Shown here: one piece after another, positions 44,318 to 52,853 of the stretch
Layout: every line of letters starts with the position of its first letter
Position numbering within the stretch: the stretch's first letter is position 1
From: Lachnospiraceae bacterium YSD2013
GTDB taxonomy: Bacteria; Bacillota; Clostridia; Lachnospirales; Lachnospiraceae
Assembly (NCBI GenBank): GCA_900100895.1
Contig: FMTX01000007.1
Span: 62,001 to 126,000, forward strand
DNA length: 64,000 nucleotides
Direction of reading: 5' to 3'
Position numbers and translations under genes: made by a program
The notes under the pieces: generated by a model
Told to the model about the DNA's origin: nothing
Databases searched by the model: none
What the model saw: only the letters and a program-made list of their open reading frames with translations

Positions 44318-45759
44318 AAAAAGAAGAACTCTTTGAAACCCTGGGCGACATTGATGAGAAAAACGTCAAGAACGCCCGTGAATACAAACGTAGCAAAATT
44401 ACCAAGCTTCAGCGTTGGACCGCTCTCGTAGCCGTCGCCGCAGTCGCTGTTGTAGCAATAGCCGTAACACCTTTGTTTAACAAGAGCCAAAAGGACCCCT
44501 TAGGAACCACATATCCAAGCACCGTGCAAACCGTCCTTGCTTCCTACCCCGCTCCCATGGGCGAAGGCATGACCGCCGATGAATTCGGAGAAAACGAAGA
44601 CTTCTTTAAGTACCTTGGCGAAATAAGAGACAAATACGCCACAACCGCAGGCTATCCCGGCAAGATGGCTCACTACTACTCAGCCATCACCGCTCAGCTT
44701 CTTGCGGAAAGTGAAGAGAACACCGTATGTTCTCCGCTTAACACATATATTGCTTTGGCCATGCTTGCAGAAGTATCCGACGGCAACACGCGTCAGCAGA
44801 TACTCGATGCCCTCGGCGCCAAGAGCATAGAGGGACTCCGCAGCGAGGTTAAGAGCATCTGGGAGAGCAACTACGTAAATACTCCTTTCCTTAAGAGCTT
44901 ACTTGCCAACTCCATGTGGCTTAACAAAAAGTACGAATTCAACGAGAAGACTCTTAAGACTCTTGCCGAGAACTACTACGCTTCATCCTTTATGGGCACT
45001 CCCGGCAGTGAAGACATGAACAAAGCTCTCCGCGACTGGACCAACGCCAACACCGGCAACCTTTTGACCGAGTACACCGAGAATATGGAGCTTGACCCTT
45101 CAACCGTGCTCGAGCTTGTATCCACGATTTACTTCAAAGCATCCTGGGATGATAAGTTCTACGAGTCCCGCAACACCGAGGAAACCTTCCACGGCACCAA
45201 GGGCGACACCACCGCCACCATGATGCACCAGTCCATGGTCACTTATTTGTACGAAACCGAGCAGTTCACCGCCATCGGCCTCGACCTCTTCGGCAGCGGC
45301 ACCATGTATTTCTACCTGCCCAAAGAAGGCGTGAACGTAAATGAACTCGCTTCCTCCGAAGAAGCCCTCGCACTTACCCGCAGCGAAAGCGCAGTTGAGT
45401 CCACATATCTTATGGTCAACATCAGCCTTCCCAAGTTCAAGGTATCGCAGCAGACCGACCTGCTTCCCATCCTCGAAGCCCTCGGCATAACCGACGCTCT
45501 CGATCCCGACCTTGCAAACTTTAGCCCCGTGACCAAGAGCGGTACTCCTCTCTTCGTCAACAAAGCCAACCACTCCGCCCTCGTCGAAATCGACGAAAAC
45601 GGCGTCACCGGCGCAGCTTACACAGAAATCGCCATGGTAGAAGGCGCAATGCTTAGTACCGACGAAGTCGACTTCACCCTCGACCGCCCCTTCATGTTCG
45701 TAGTAACCGGCGGCGACGGCTCCGTGTTATTCACAGGTATGGTGAAGAATGTAGAGTAA
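44314..45759 (+). CDS. Membrane-anchored serpin in anti-sigma-factor position
   Basis: A 481-residue single-pass membrane protein. Residues 1-34 are a charged cytoplasmic segment (MKKEELFETLGDIDEKNV) like the N-termini of small clostridial anti-sigma factors. A membrane helix covers about 36-54, then a linker, then a full serpin domain (about 115-481). VCSPLNTYIALAMLAE, STIYFKASWDDKFY and DRPFMFVVTGGDGSVLFTG are serpin signatures. The reactive-centre loop is about 426-452, with hinge ENGVTGAAYTEI and probable scissile bond in MVEGAMLS. P14 is Val where inhibitory serpins usually have Thr. It is coupled to the ECF sigma gene. Cleavage of the loop by an external protease could trigger sigma release; this is inference. 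Confidence 0.88.
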   Translation: MKKEELFETLGDIDEKNVKNAREYKRSKITKLQRWTALVAVAAVAVVAIAVTPLFNKSQKDPLGTTYPSTVQTVLASYPAPMGEGMTADEFGENEDFFKYLGEIRDKYATTAGYPGKMAHYYSAITAQLLAESEENTVCSPLNTYIALAMLAEVSDGNTRQQILDALGAKSIEGLRSEVKSIWESNYVNTPFLKSLLANSMWLNKKYEFNEKTLKTLAENYYASSFMGTPGSEDMNKALRDWTNANTGNLLTEYTENMELDPSTVLELVSTIYFKASWDDKFYESRNTEETFHGTKGDTTATMMHQSMVTYLYETEQFTAIGLDLFGSGTMYFYLPKEGVNVNELASSEEALALTRSESAVESTYLMVNISLPKFKVSQQTDLLPILEALGITDALDPDLANFSPVTKSGTPLFVNKANHSALVEIDENGVTGAAYTEIAMVEGAMLSTDEVDFTLDRPFMFVVTGGDGSVLFTGMVKNVE

Positions 45760-45776
45760 TATCCACAATATGCAAG

Positions 45777-45816
45777 AAAAACCTCTATCCGGTAATCCCG
45801 AATAGAGGTTTTTTAT
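45777..45816. terminator. Bidirectional terminator between serpin and GH31 genes
   Basis: AACCTCTAT and ATAGAGGTT pair (with inner CGG/CCG) and are flanked by an A-run and a T-run. It serves both convergent genes. Confidence 0.88.
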
Positions 45817-45829
45817 TGTCATGTGAAGT

Positions 45830-47752
45830 TTAGAACGCTATCTCCGTCAAATGCTCCATATCAAGATCTCTCATGCAACGTGCAGGCTTTGCAAGCTCAA
45901 GCTTGCGGCCGGGGCGAATGAATACGAGGACTTCGTTGAGTTTTGCAGGTACATAGTGGTCGCCTGCCTCGAGGATTTCCTCGTCATAGTCGTTGTAGCT
46001 TCTGAAGCGGAGCATCTTCATCTTCTCAGGAAGGTACACGTAACGGCCGTTGGCGTTCTGCTCGTGTACGGGAGCTATCATGATGCTGTCGCCGACGAGG
46101 AGCTGGTCTTCGACCTCGCGGGCGCGCTCGTCGCCTCTGTACTCGAAGCTAAGCGGCTTTATGTACATAGTGTCGTTCTCGACCGCGTCACGGAAGTTCC
46201 TGATGATATAAGGCACCAAAGCATGCCTAAGCTCTATTAAGTTCTTAAAATCTTTCTTTCGCTCGAATCTGTAAAGTTCCTGATCTCTCGTGCCAAGCGC
46301 CGAGTGGTTTCTGAAAAGTGGCGTGAATAAGCCAAATTCCACCCATCTCATCATGAGGTCTTCGGTGGTGTTGGCGTTGAAGCCACCGATGTCGGCGCCG
46401 GAGTACAGGAAGCCTGTCATGTTAAGCGAGGGCATCATTTTGATATTAAGAAGCAAGTGACTCCACCAGGCGAAATTGTCGCCGGTCCAGACGCCGCCGT
46501 ATCTGTGCATGCCCGTGTATGATGCGCGCGAGAACAGCAGCACATCATTGTCGGTAATCTCCTTAAATGCTTCTCCCGCAGCCTTGGTCATATAGAATCC
46601 GTAAAGGTTATGAACTTTGTCGTGGCGCACCTTCACACCGTTGAAATTGTGATAGAAACGTCTGTAATCCTCGGCATTATTGGAAAGCGACGACACGAGG
46701 TCGTTGAATTTGAAGTACTCCCAGATATCAATATCCTTGCCCTTAAACTCCTCGATACCGTCGAAGACTTCCTTCAGATGGTCCTCGGTGTAGAAAATCG
46801 CAGGCTCGTTCATATCGTTCCAGAAGCCGTCAATTCCCGCATCCGTGAGCACCTTGTACTTTCTTCCGAACCACTCCGCAGCCTTCGGATTCAGGAAATC
46901 CGGGAAATGCACCTTGCCCGGCCACACAGCCGCCACGAGGTTAGTACCGTCTTCTTTTGCGCAAAAGAAACCGTTCTTAACACCTTCCTCGTATACATCG
47001 TACCCGTCTTCAATCTTCACACCCGCGTCGATGATAGGAATCAAGTGAATACCCTGCTCCTTCATCTCCTGCACAAAGTTCTCAAAGTCGGGGAACCTCT
47101 CGGGATTAACCGTAAAGTCCTTGAAATCCTGCATGTAGTCGATGTCCATGTATATCATATCGACAGGGATATCTGCTTCCTTGTAACGTCTTGCCACCTC
47201 TCTGATATCCTCCGCCGTCTTGTATCCCCAGCGGCTCTGGCCATATCCAAACGCCCAAACCGGCGGCATATAGCTCTTGCCCACAAGCTTTCTGAACGTC
47301 GTCACAAGCTCAAGAGGCGAGTCCCCATCAATCACATAAAAATCCGTATCATTGTACTGCGCCTTAATCGTCAGCACGCTCGCCGACGTATATCCGATGT
47401 CGAAAGTCACCGTCCCCGGATTGTCCACAAACACTCCGAAGCACTTGGCTCCATCATCGATAATCAGGAAATTCTGCGACGCATACAGCGACTCCTTAGT
47501 CTCCTCATGATGCGGGTCGTCCGAGTTATTGCTGGTATATCTCCAGCCCCTCTTATTGATACCTCGCACCGTCTCGCCCAGTCCGAAGACCATGTCGCGA
47601 TCCTTCATAGTGTAAGTGAAGGTTCCTCCCGCCGCATCATACTCAAAAGGCTTCGGCTCGCCTTCACTCGCGGGCACATCTATCACAACCGCCCCTGTCT
47701 TCAATGGACTGCCGTATACGTATTTCTTTATTTTGCTGTAAATGTCTGACAT
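45830..47752 (-). CDS. Glycoside hydrolase family 31 (alpha-glucosidase/alpha-xylosidase type)
   Basis: A 640-residue cytoplasmic GH31 enzyme. The nucleophile Asp313 lies in GFWNDMNEPAIF, the general acid in YSGADIGGFNANTT, and IPVDMIYMDIDYMQDF is the conserved barrel strand. There is no signal peptide, so it acts on imported oligosaccharides. It follows the sugar ABC transporter genes, separated by a terminator-like hairpin. Alpha-glucosidase is the default assignment; alpha-xylosidase cannot be excluded. Confidence 0.9.
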   Translation of the reverse strand: MSDIYSKIKKYVYGSPLKTGAVVIDVPASEGEPKPFEYDAAGGTFTYTMKDRDMVFGLGETVRGINKRGWRYTSNNSDDPHHEETKESLYASQNFLIIDDGAKCFGVFVDNPGTVTFDIGYTSASVLTIKAQYNDTDFYVIDGDSPLELVTTFRKLVGKSYMPPVWAFGYGQSRWGYKTAEDIREVARRYKEADIPVDMIYMDIDYMQDFKDFTVNPERFPDFENFVQEMKEQGIHLIPIIDAGVKIEDGYDVYEEGVKNGFFCAKEDGTNLVAAVWPGKVHFPDFLNPKAAEWFGRKYKVLTDAGIDGFWNDMNEPAIFYTEDHLKEVFDGIEEFKGKDIDIWEYFKFNDLVSSLSNNAEDYRRFYHNFNGVKVRHDKVHNLYGFYMTKAAGEAFKEITDNDVLLFSRASYTGMHRYGGVWTGDNFAWWSHLLLNIKMMPSLNMTGFLYSGADIGGFNANTTEDLMMRWVEFGLFTPLFRNHSALGTRDQELYRFERKKDFKNLIELRHALVPYIIRNFRDAVENDTMYIKPLSFEYRGDERAREVEDQLLVGDSIMIAPVHEQNANGRYVYLPEKMKMLRFRSYNDYDEEILEAGDHYVPAKLNEVLVFIRPGRKLELAKPARCMRDLDMEHLTEIAF

Positions 47753-47796
47753 AGAATGTCCTCCGATAATCTCTTCTCAGTGCTCTCATTATACAA

Positions 47797-47836
47797 CAAA
47801 AAGAAACAGACCGCACCCCCGAAAGGGCGCGGCCCG
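47797..47836 (-). terminator. Hairpin between the transporter genes and GH31
   Basis: On the minus strand GGCCGCGCCC-TTTCGG-GGGTGCGGTC makes a ten-pair stem with two wobbles, followed by TGTTTCTTTTTG. Read-through into GH31 may be partial. Confidence 0.75.
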
Positions 47837-47862
47837 CTTCTGATTACTATGGCGTAGTAAAC

Positions 47863-48828
47863 TTATTTAATTACCGACAAGCTCTGTCTGTCGGCGAAGA
47901 GGGCTACGAAGATTAAGAAGATGACACCCTGAATGAGCTGCATAGCCTGGGTGGTGAGGCCCATCATGATGAGTCCGTTGTTGAGAACGATGTAGAGAAG
48001 GGAACCTACGATGATGTTCTCAAATCTTACCTTCGCGCCGCCTGAAATCGGCATGCCGCCGAGTACCAAAGCGATAAGAATCTGTGTTTCAAGCTGGTTA
48101 CCTACGTTAGCGGTGGCGGAGCCGTTCTTGACGATGTTGACAAATGCCGCAAGACCGGTGATTGCGCCTGCGAGGACGTAGATTAAAAACTTAACTCTGT
48201 CGGTACGAACGCCTGCAAACTTGGTTGCTTTTTCGCCTGCGCCGATAGCCTTTAAGTGGATACCGAACTTGGTGAATCTGAATACCAAGAAGCTTACTGC
48301 AAGCACCGCAAGGGTGATGCCGAGCTTAATGCCGAGTGTGTCGTAATCGTATACCTTCATGCTCGCTGCAACGGGCGAGTTGGAAGCCATGTACTTGATG
48401 AATCCGCGGAAGAGGAACATCGTACATATGGTTACGATGAAGGACTTTATTTTTCTGTTTACGTAGAAGAATCCGTTAACCGCACCGATTGCGGCACCTG
48501 CCAGTACGCCGCCGACTATCGCAAGCACGATGTTGACTTTTGAAAGCATACATACCACTATCGATGCCATGCCCATGATGGACCCCTGGGAGAAATCGAG
48601 GCCCCCCATGGTCATGATGAAGAAAACGCCTACGGTGGATATAAGCACTACATATACCTGGTTGAGAATCAGCTTTCTGCTGGTCCACATGTTACCCTTC
48701 GTGAGGGTGTTAAATACTATGAACACTACCACCAGTCCGATGATGGGAAGGGCGGAGCGAAGCATGTTGATAATCGTCTGCTTTTTCAAAGCGGAGTCTT
48801 TGGTTACTTGCTTGTCTGTGTTAGCCAT
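47863..48828 (-). CDS. Sugar ABC transporter permease (RbsC family)
   Basis: A 321-residue integral membrane protein with about nine helices, of the ribose/xylose permease family. GGLDFSQGSIMGMASIV and RTDRVKFLIYVLAGAITGLAAF are typical. A second permease gene occurs in the same unit (50353), so the channel is probably a heterodimer, as in the YtfT/YjfF arrangement. Confidence 0.92.
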   Translation of the reverse strand: MANTDKQVTKDSALKKQTIINMLRSALPIIGLVVVFIVFNTLTKGNMWTSRKLILNQVYVVLISTVGVFFIMTMGGLDFSQGSIMGMASIVVCMLSKVNIVLAIVGGVLAGAAIGAVNGFFYVNRKIKSFIVTICTMFLFRGFIKYMASNSPVAASMKVYDYDTLGIKLGITLAVLAVSFLVFRFTKFGIHLKAIGAGEKATKFAGVRTDRVKFLIYVLAGAITGLAAFVNIVKNGSATANVGNQLETQILIALVLGGMPISGGAKVRFENIIVGSLLYIVLNNGLIMMGLTTQAMQLIQGVIFLIFVALFADRQSLSVIK

Positions 48829-48840
48829 TTCCGCACCTCC

Positions 48841-50340
48841 TTATACCATTTTCGCGATGAGTGTGTTCTCATCCATATCTTTGTCACGCATTATCTCGCC
48901 GTTTATCTCGCCGTCTTTCATGATGATAATGCGGTCACACATACCGATAAGTTCCATGAGCTCTTCGGATATCATGACTATCGACTTGCCTTCTTTGCGC
49001 ATCTTGTCCATCAGCTGGTAGATGTCCTGCTTAACCTTAACGTCGATACCACGGGTCGGGCTGTCCAGCAAAAGAATGTCCGAATCTTTACCTATCCATC
49101 TTGCAAGTACGACCTTTTGCTTGTTACCGCCGGAAAGATTCGACGCGAACTGGTCGACGCTCTCCATCTTGGTAGACATGGTAGCCGCGAACTGCTGAGC
49201 AAATTTTTTAAGTTTACCGTCTCTCAATAAATGCAGCTTATTGGCTAAGGTCTTAAGCGAAGGAAGACATATGTTGTCCCTGATGCTTTGGTTCATGACA
49301 AGCGACTCGTTGTCTCTGTCCTTTGATGTGTATGCGATGCTGTGGGCTATCGCGGTAGGAATATCGTTAATCTGTGTTCCGTCCTGCAGCTCCACGGTAC
49401 CTTCTCTGTCAAAAGAAGCTCCGAAGCAAGCCTTACCTATCTCGTGCATACCCGACTCGGAAAGTCCGCCAAAGCCAAGAATCTCGCCTCTGTGAAGGTC
49501 AAAGCTTACATTCGAGATAAGTCCCGGAACGGTCACGTTCCTAACTCTCATAACCACTTCATCGGACACTCTCTCACCGTAATCCGCACGATAATATTCG
49601 CCCGATACTTCACGGCCTACCATCAGTTTCTTAAGGCCGTCTTCATCCACATCAGAGCTCTTGACGGTGTCTATATATACGCCGTCTCTTAAAACTGTGA
49701 TGGTGTCCGAGAGTCTTAACACTTCCGGAAGGTCGTGCGATATGAAGATGACGGTGTTGCCTGCTTCACGTATGCGTTTCATTTGCTTGTAAAGCTCTTC
49801 TCGTCCCTCGCCCGAAAGCGCTGTGGTGGTCTCGTCTATAACTACAATCTTGGGATTGAAATATGTTGCCTTAACGATTTCTACAAGCTTTCTGTCTTCG
49901 AAGTTGTAGTGTTCAATCATGTCGGAAGCCTTGATACGCTCGAAGCCGTATTCTTTTAACAGCTCCGTTGCCTTACGGTTCATGGCGCCGGTGTTCTTGA
50001 TTCCGCACTTTACGAACTTGTTCTCGTGGCCAAGAAAAATGTTCTCCGCAACGGTAAGGCCGTCAAGTGTACCAAGTTCCTGCACGATGATGGAGATGCC
50101 TTCGTTATTGGCTTCCACCTGGTTTCTGGGATTGACTTCGACTCCGTCCAGTATGAACTGTCCGCTGTCCTTTTGATATATGCCCGTGAGGGAGTTCGTA
50201 AGAGTCGACTTACCCGAGCCGTTCTCGCCGATAAGCGCGTGAATCTCGCCTTTAGCGATGTCGAAGGACACGTCCTGGAGCGCCTTGGTAATACCGAAGC
50301 TCTTACTTACGTTTTTAACCTGTAATCTTATTTCACTCAT
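48841..50340 (-). CDS. Sugar ABC transporter double ATPase (RbsA family)
   Basis: A 499-residue protein with two fused nucleotide-binding domains. Domain 1 has GENGSGKSTL near residue 37 and VVIDETTTALSGE. Domain 2 has LSGGNKQKVVLARW and LLLDSPTRGIDV. In domain 2 the usual glutamate after Walker B is Ser, and Walker A is degenerate (GLSESGMHE), so only the first site should hydrolyse ATP well. It lies between the two permease genes. Confidence 0.94.
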   Translation of the reverse strand: MSEIRLQVKNVSKSFGITKALQDVSFDIAKGEIHALIGENGSGKSTLTNSLTGIYQKDSGQFILDGVEVNPRNQVEANNEGISIIVQELGTLDGLTVAENIFLGHENKFVKCGIKNTGAMNRKATELLKEYGFERIKASDMIEHYNFEDRKLVEIVKATYFNPKIVVIDETTTALSGEGREELYKQMKRIREAGNTVIFISHDLPEVLRLSDTITVLRDGVYIDTVKSSDVDEDGLKKLMVGREVSGEYYRADYGERVSDEVVMRVRNVTVPGLISNVSFDLHRGEILGFGGLSESGMHEIGKACFGASFDREGTVELQDGTQINDIPTAIAHSIAYTSKDRDNESLVMNQSIRDNICLPSLKTLANKLHLLRDGKLKKFAQQFAATMSTKMESVDQFASNLSGGNKQKVVLARWIGKDSDILLLDSPTRGIDVKVKQDIYQLMDKMRKEGKSIVMISEELMELIGMCDRIIIMKDGEINGEIMRDKDMDENTLIAKMV

Positions 50341-50352
50341 GTCCGCACCCCC

Positions 50353-51318
50353 TTACTTCACTATCTCGCCCTTGGCGACTTTGGTGGTAAGCATAACGAT
50401 GATGAGGAGCGCGAAGCCCGTGATAACGTCCTGAATGGCCGTAGGCGCACCGAGCGCGATGAAGCCAAAGAAAATGATGTTAATCACAAACTCACCTATG
50501 ATAATGGCCGGAATCGGCATACCGTATTTCTTGAACGCGAGACCAAAGAAACAACCCATGGTAGGCACGAAGTTACGACTCATGGAAGCCATACCGGTTA
50601 CCGCCACCATGGAAGAACCGTAGCTGATGGTAAGAACCGCCATAACACCTAAGAACGCGCCGCTTATGATAAAAGCAAGCACTTTATATTTGTTAACGCT
50701 TATACCCATGTTCTTGGCTACAAACTCGTTGCTGCCGATTGCATAGGTGTAAGTACCGATTTTCGTATAGTTAAGCAATAAAAATGCAACTGCAAAAGCA
50801 ATTACCGCTAAGATTAAGTTACCGGGCATCTGTCCGAAAGCTCGGAGTCCCGAAGGAAGCGTCTGTTCCACGCCGCCTGCAATATAGTTGGCAACCGATT
50901 CATAGATCAGTGCCAGACCTGTCGTAACGATCATTGAAGGAATTCGCAACTTAACATACAATGTGCCGTTTAACAATCCTACGAGCGCACCTGTAATGAT
51001 GGCTCCCACAACAAGCCCCAAATAGCCGAGCCCAAAGCGGTTTGCAAATACGCATCCCACGATGGCCGACAGCATAATGTTGGCGCCGATTGAGAAGTCG
51101 AACATTCCCATAACCATTACAAAATAAAAGCCCACAGCTCCCACCGCAGCAAGCAGTGAAGCCTCAAAATAGCTCAGCATGTTCTTTGCCGAGCCGAAGT
51201 TGTCGGGTGTGATTATTTTAAAGATTCCCCACGACACGATGACCATGAGCAGCAAAAGAAGATACCCTTTGGTCCGCGCCGACAGCTTCTTTCCCGCCGT
51301 TTCCCTTGTTTTCTTCAT
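50353..51318 (-). CDS. Sugar ABC transporter permease (RbsC family), second subunit
   Basis: A 321-residue membrane protein with about nine to ten helices. GMFDFSIGANIMLSAIVG and KYKVLAFIISGAFLGVMAV match the RbsC family. The ATG at 51318 is preceded by AGGTGA; the longer reading overlaps the region after the binding-protein gene and shows no similarity. It is probably paired with the permease at 47863. Confidence 0.92.
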   Translation of the reverse strand: MKKTRETAGKKLSARTKGYLLLLLMVIVSWGIFKIITPDNFGSAKNMLSYFEASLLAAVGAVGFYFVMVMGMFDFSIGANIMLSAIVGCVFANRFGLGYLGLVVGAIITGALVGLLNGTLYVKLRIPSMIVTTGLALIYESVANYIAGGVEQTLPSGLRAFGQMPGNLILAVIAFAVAFLLLNYTKIGTYTYAIGSNEFVAKNMGISVNKYKVLAFIISGAFLGVMAVLTISYGSSMVAVTGMASMSRNFVPTMGCFFGLAFKKYGMPIPAIIIGEFVINIIFFGFIALGAPTAIQDVITGFALLIIVMLTTKVAKGEIVK

Positions 51319-51396
51319 ATGATTCACCTGCGATTTTATAGAATCAGGCCGGTATCGCCGTGTGAGCGTCGATACCGGCCTGCCATTACACAATAA

Positions 51397-52608
51397 CTAT
51401 TTACCTGATCTTGCCGCCGCGTCTTCAATTGAAAGAGCTGCTGCCTTAGCCTTAAGACCTTCCATATCGAGCTTAGCCATATCTGCAAGTTCTTCTGCAG
51501 TGTAAGGAAGCTGATTTACGAAGTACTTTTCATAATCTACATAGTCATCGGGAGATGCAACGTAGAGGTAAGGGAACTTGATGTCTTCGAACTTGCCGCC
51601 GAAGTCTTTGTAATTACCCTTAACTGCGTTGTAAACTGCCATGAATGCAAAGAGGGGATCGCAGTAGTGTCCGCCGGATTCGCCTGCCATAGAACCGTTG
51701 GCAAGTCTTTCACCAAGGTCAGGAAGGAAGTCTGTGGATACGATGTCGATGTCCTGAGTCTTGCCTGCACGCTCAACAGCTGCGATAGCGCCCTGAAGAG
51801 AATCTCCGCCGCCGCCTGCGGGGATAAGTGCATCGAGGTCGGGGTTAGCGCTCATAAGAGCTTCTGCTGCCTTGGAACCGCCTTCAGAAGAAGTACCTGC
51901 GTACTGGGGCTCTGAAAGAACTGCCTGATCGTCGGGATGAGCTGCGTTCCACTTTTCAACGCCTGCCTTGTAGCCTTCCCATCTGCCGAGCCATGTAGCA
52001 TCACCCTGTTCCCAACCGATAAGGCCGATGTTACGATCGCCCTTCTCAAGAAGGATGTTAACGAGCTTTTCGCCGTTTTCGGGCTCGTTTTCGTGAACTG
52101 CGCCTACATAGTATTCGGAATCAACTGCTGCCTGGTAGATATCTGCGCTGTTGTCCTTGCTGATGATACGGAAGAACTGAGCAAGATATACGCCGTTGTC
52201 GTTACATGTCTTGATGGCTGAAGCCATTTCTGTATCGGATGAGTTACAGATGATGATACCCTGACATCCTGCTGCGCAAAGCTGTTCAACAGATGCGGTA
52301 ACCTTCTCTGATACGTGACCCTGGTCAACATACTGAACCTGAACGCCGAGAGCCTTAGCTGCCTCGTCGATAATCATCTTACACTGTGAACCGAGAACGT
52401 CGGTTGAACTCCAGATTGAAACACCGATCTTGATGGTGTCGTCAGCAGCTGCTGTCTTAGTCTCAGTCTTTGTCTCTGTCTGAGTCTGAGCTGCTGTGTT
52501 GCTCTTCGTGCTTGATTCGCCGCTGTTTGTAGCTGCGTTACCGCAACCTGCGAATGTGCCGAGAACTAACAGTGCACTGAGTAATACACTAATGATTCTC
52601 TTTTTCAT
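51397..52608 (-). CDS. Sugar-binding lipoprotein of the ABC transporter
   Basis: A 403-residue periplasmic-binding-type lipoprotein of family 2 (ribose/xylose/galactose type). The signal peptide ends in GTFAGC, the lipid anchor at about Cys22. A Thr/Glu/Lys-rich linker follows, then IKIGVSIWSSTDVLGSQ at the start of the first lobe. The ATG at 52608 follows a perfect AGGAGGT. It heads the transporter unit, behind the YesN regulator. Confidence 0.94.
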   Translation of the reverse strand: MKKRIISVLLSALLVLGTFAGCGNAATNSGESSTKSNTAAQTQTETKTETKTAAADDTIKIGVSIWSSTDVLGSQCKMIIDEAAKALGVQVQYVDQGHVSEKVTASVEQLCAAGCQGIIICNSSDTEMASAIKTCNDNGVYLAQFFRIISKDNSADIYQAAVDSEYYVGAVHENEPENGEKLVNILLEKGDRNIGLIGWEQGDATWLGRWEGYKAGVEKWNAAHPDDQAVLSEPQYAGTSSEGGSKAAEALMSANPDLDALIPAGGGGDSLQGAIAAVERAGKTQDIDIVSTDFLPDLGERLANGSMAGESGGHYCDPLFAFMAVYNAVKGNYKDFGGKFEDIKFPYLYVASPDDYVDYEKYFVNQLPYTAEELADMAKLDMEGLKAKAAALSIEDAAARSGK

Positions 52609-52721
52609 AGATAACCTCCTGCTATACAATACATAACCATTTTCAGTTTCGTTTGTGAGCACTCCCAATGACATCATGGTATAGCTATTATGTATATATT
52701 TAAATGCAATTATTTCGGCGG

Positions 52722-52790
52722 ATTGGTAAAAATTTTGCTTTTTTGTAATATTTTTTACCAATCGAGGAAAATTTTACCAAAATTTTACCT
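52722..52790 (-). promoter_or_regulatory. Candidate YesN operator: GGTAAAATTTT repeats
   Basis: On the minus strand GGTAAAATTTT occurs twice in perfect 11-bp tandem (52790-52780 and 52779-52769), followed by GGTAAAAAATATT (near 52760) and an inverted TTTTTACCAA (near 52725). The cluster lies 110-180 bp upstream of the binding-protein gene and downstream of the AraC-type regulator gene, as expected for an activator site. Confidence 0.5.
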
Positions 52791-52798
52791 TTTCCGTC

Positions 52799-52845
52799 AA
52801 AAAAAGACCGCACTATCACCTAAACTTTGTGCAATGCGATCTTTC
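52799..52845 (-). terminator. Terminator of the YesN-type regulator gene
   Basis: On the minus strand AAGATCGCA and TGCGGTCTT pair (with wobbles) around a long loop, followed by TTTTTTTGACGG. It separates the regulator unit from the transporter unit. Confidence 0.7.
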
Positions 52846-52853
52846 TCATTTTC

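Noticed and set aside
46610-47749. 379-residue plus-strand frame opposite the GH31 gene
   Set aside because: Rich in His, Arg and Ile as expected for the antisense of this coding sequence; GH31 motifs on the other strand are unambiguous.
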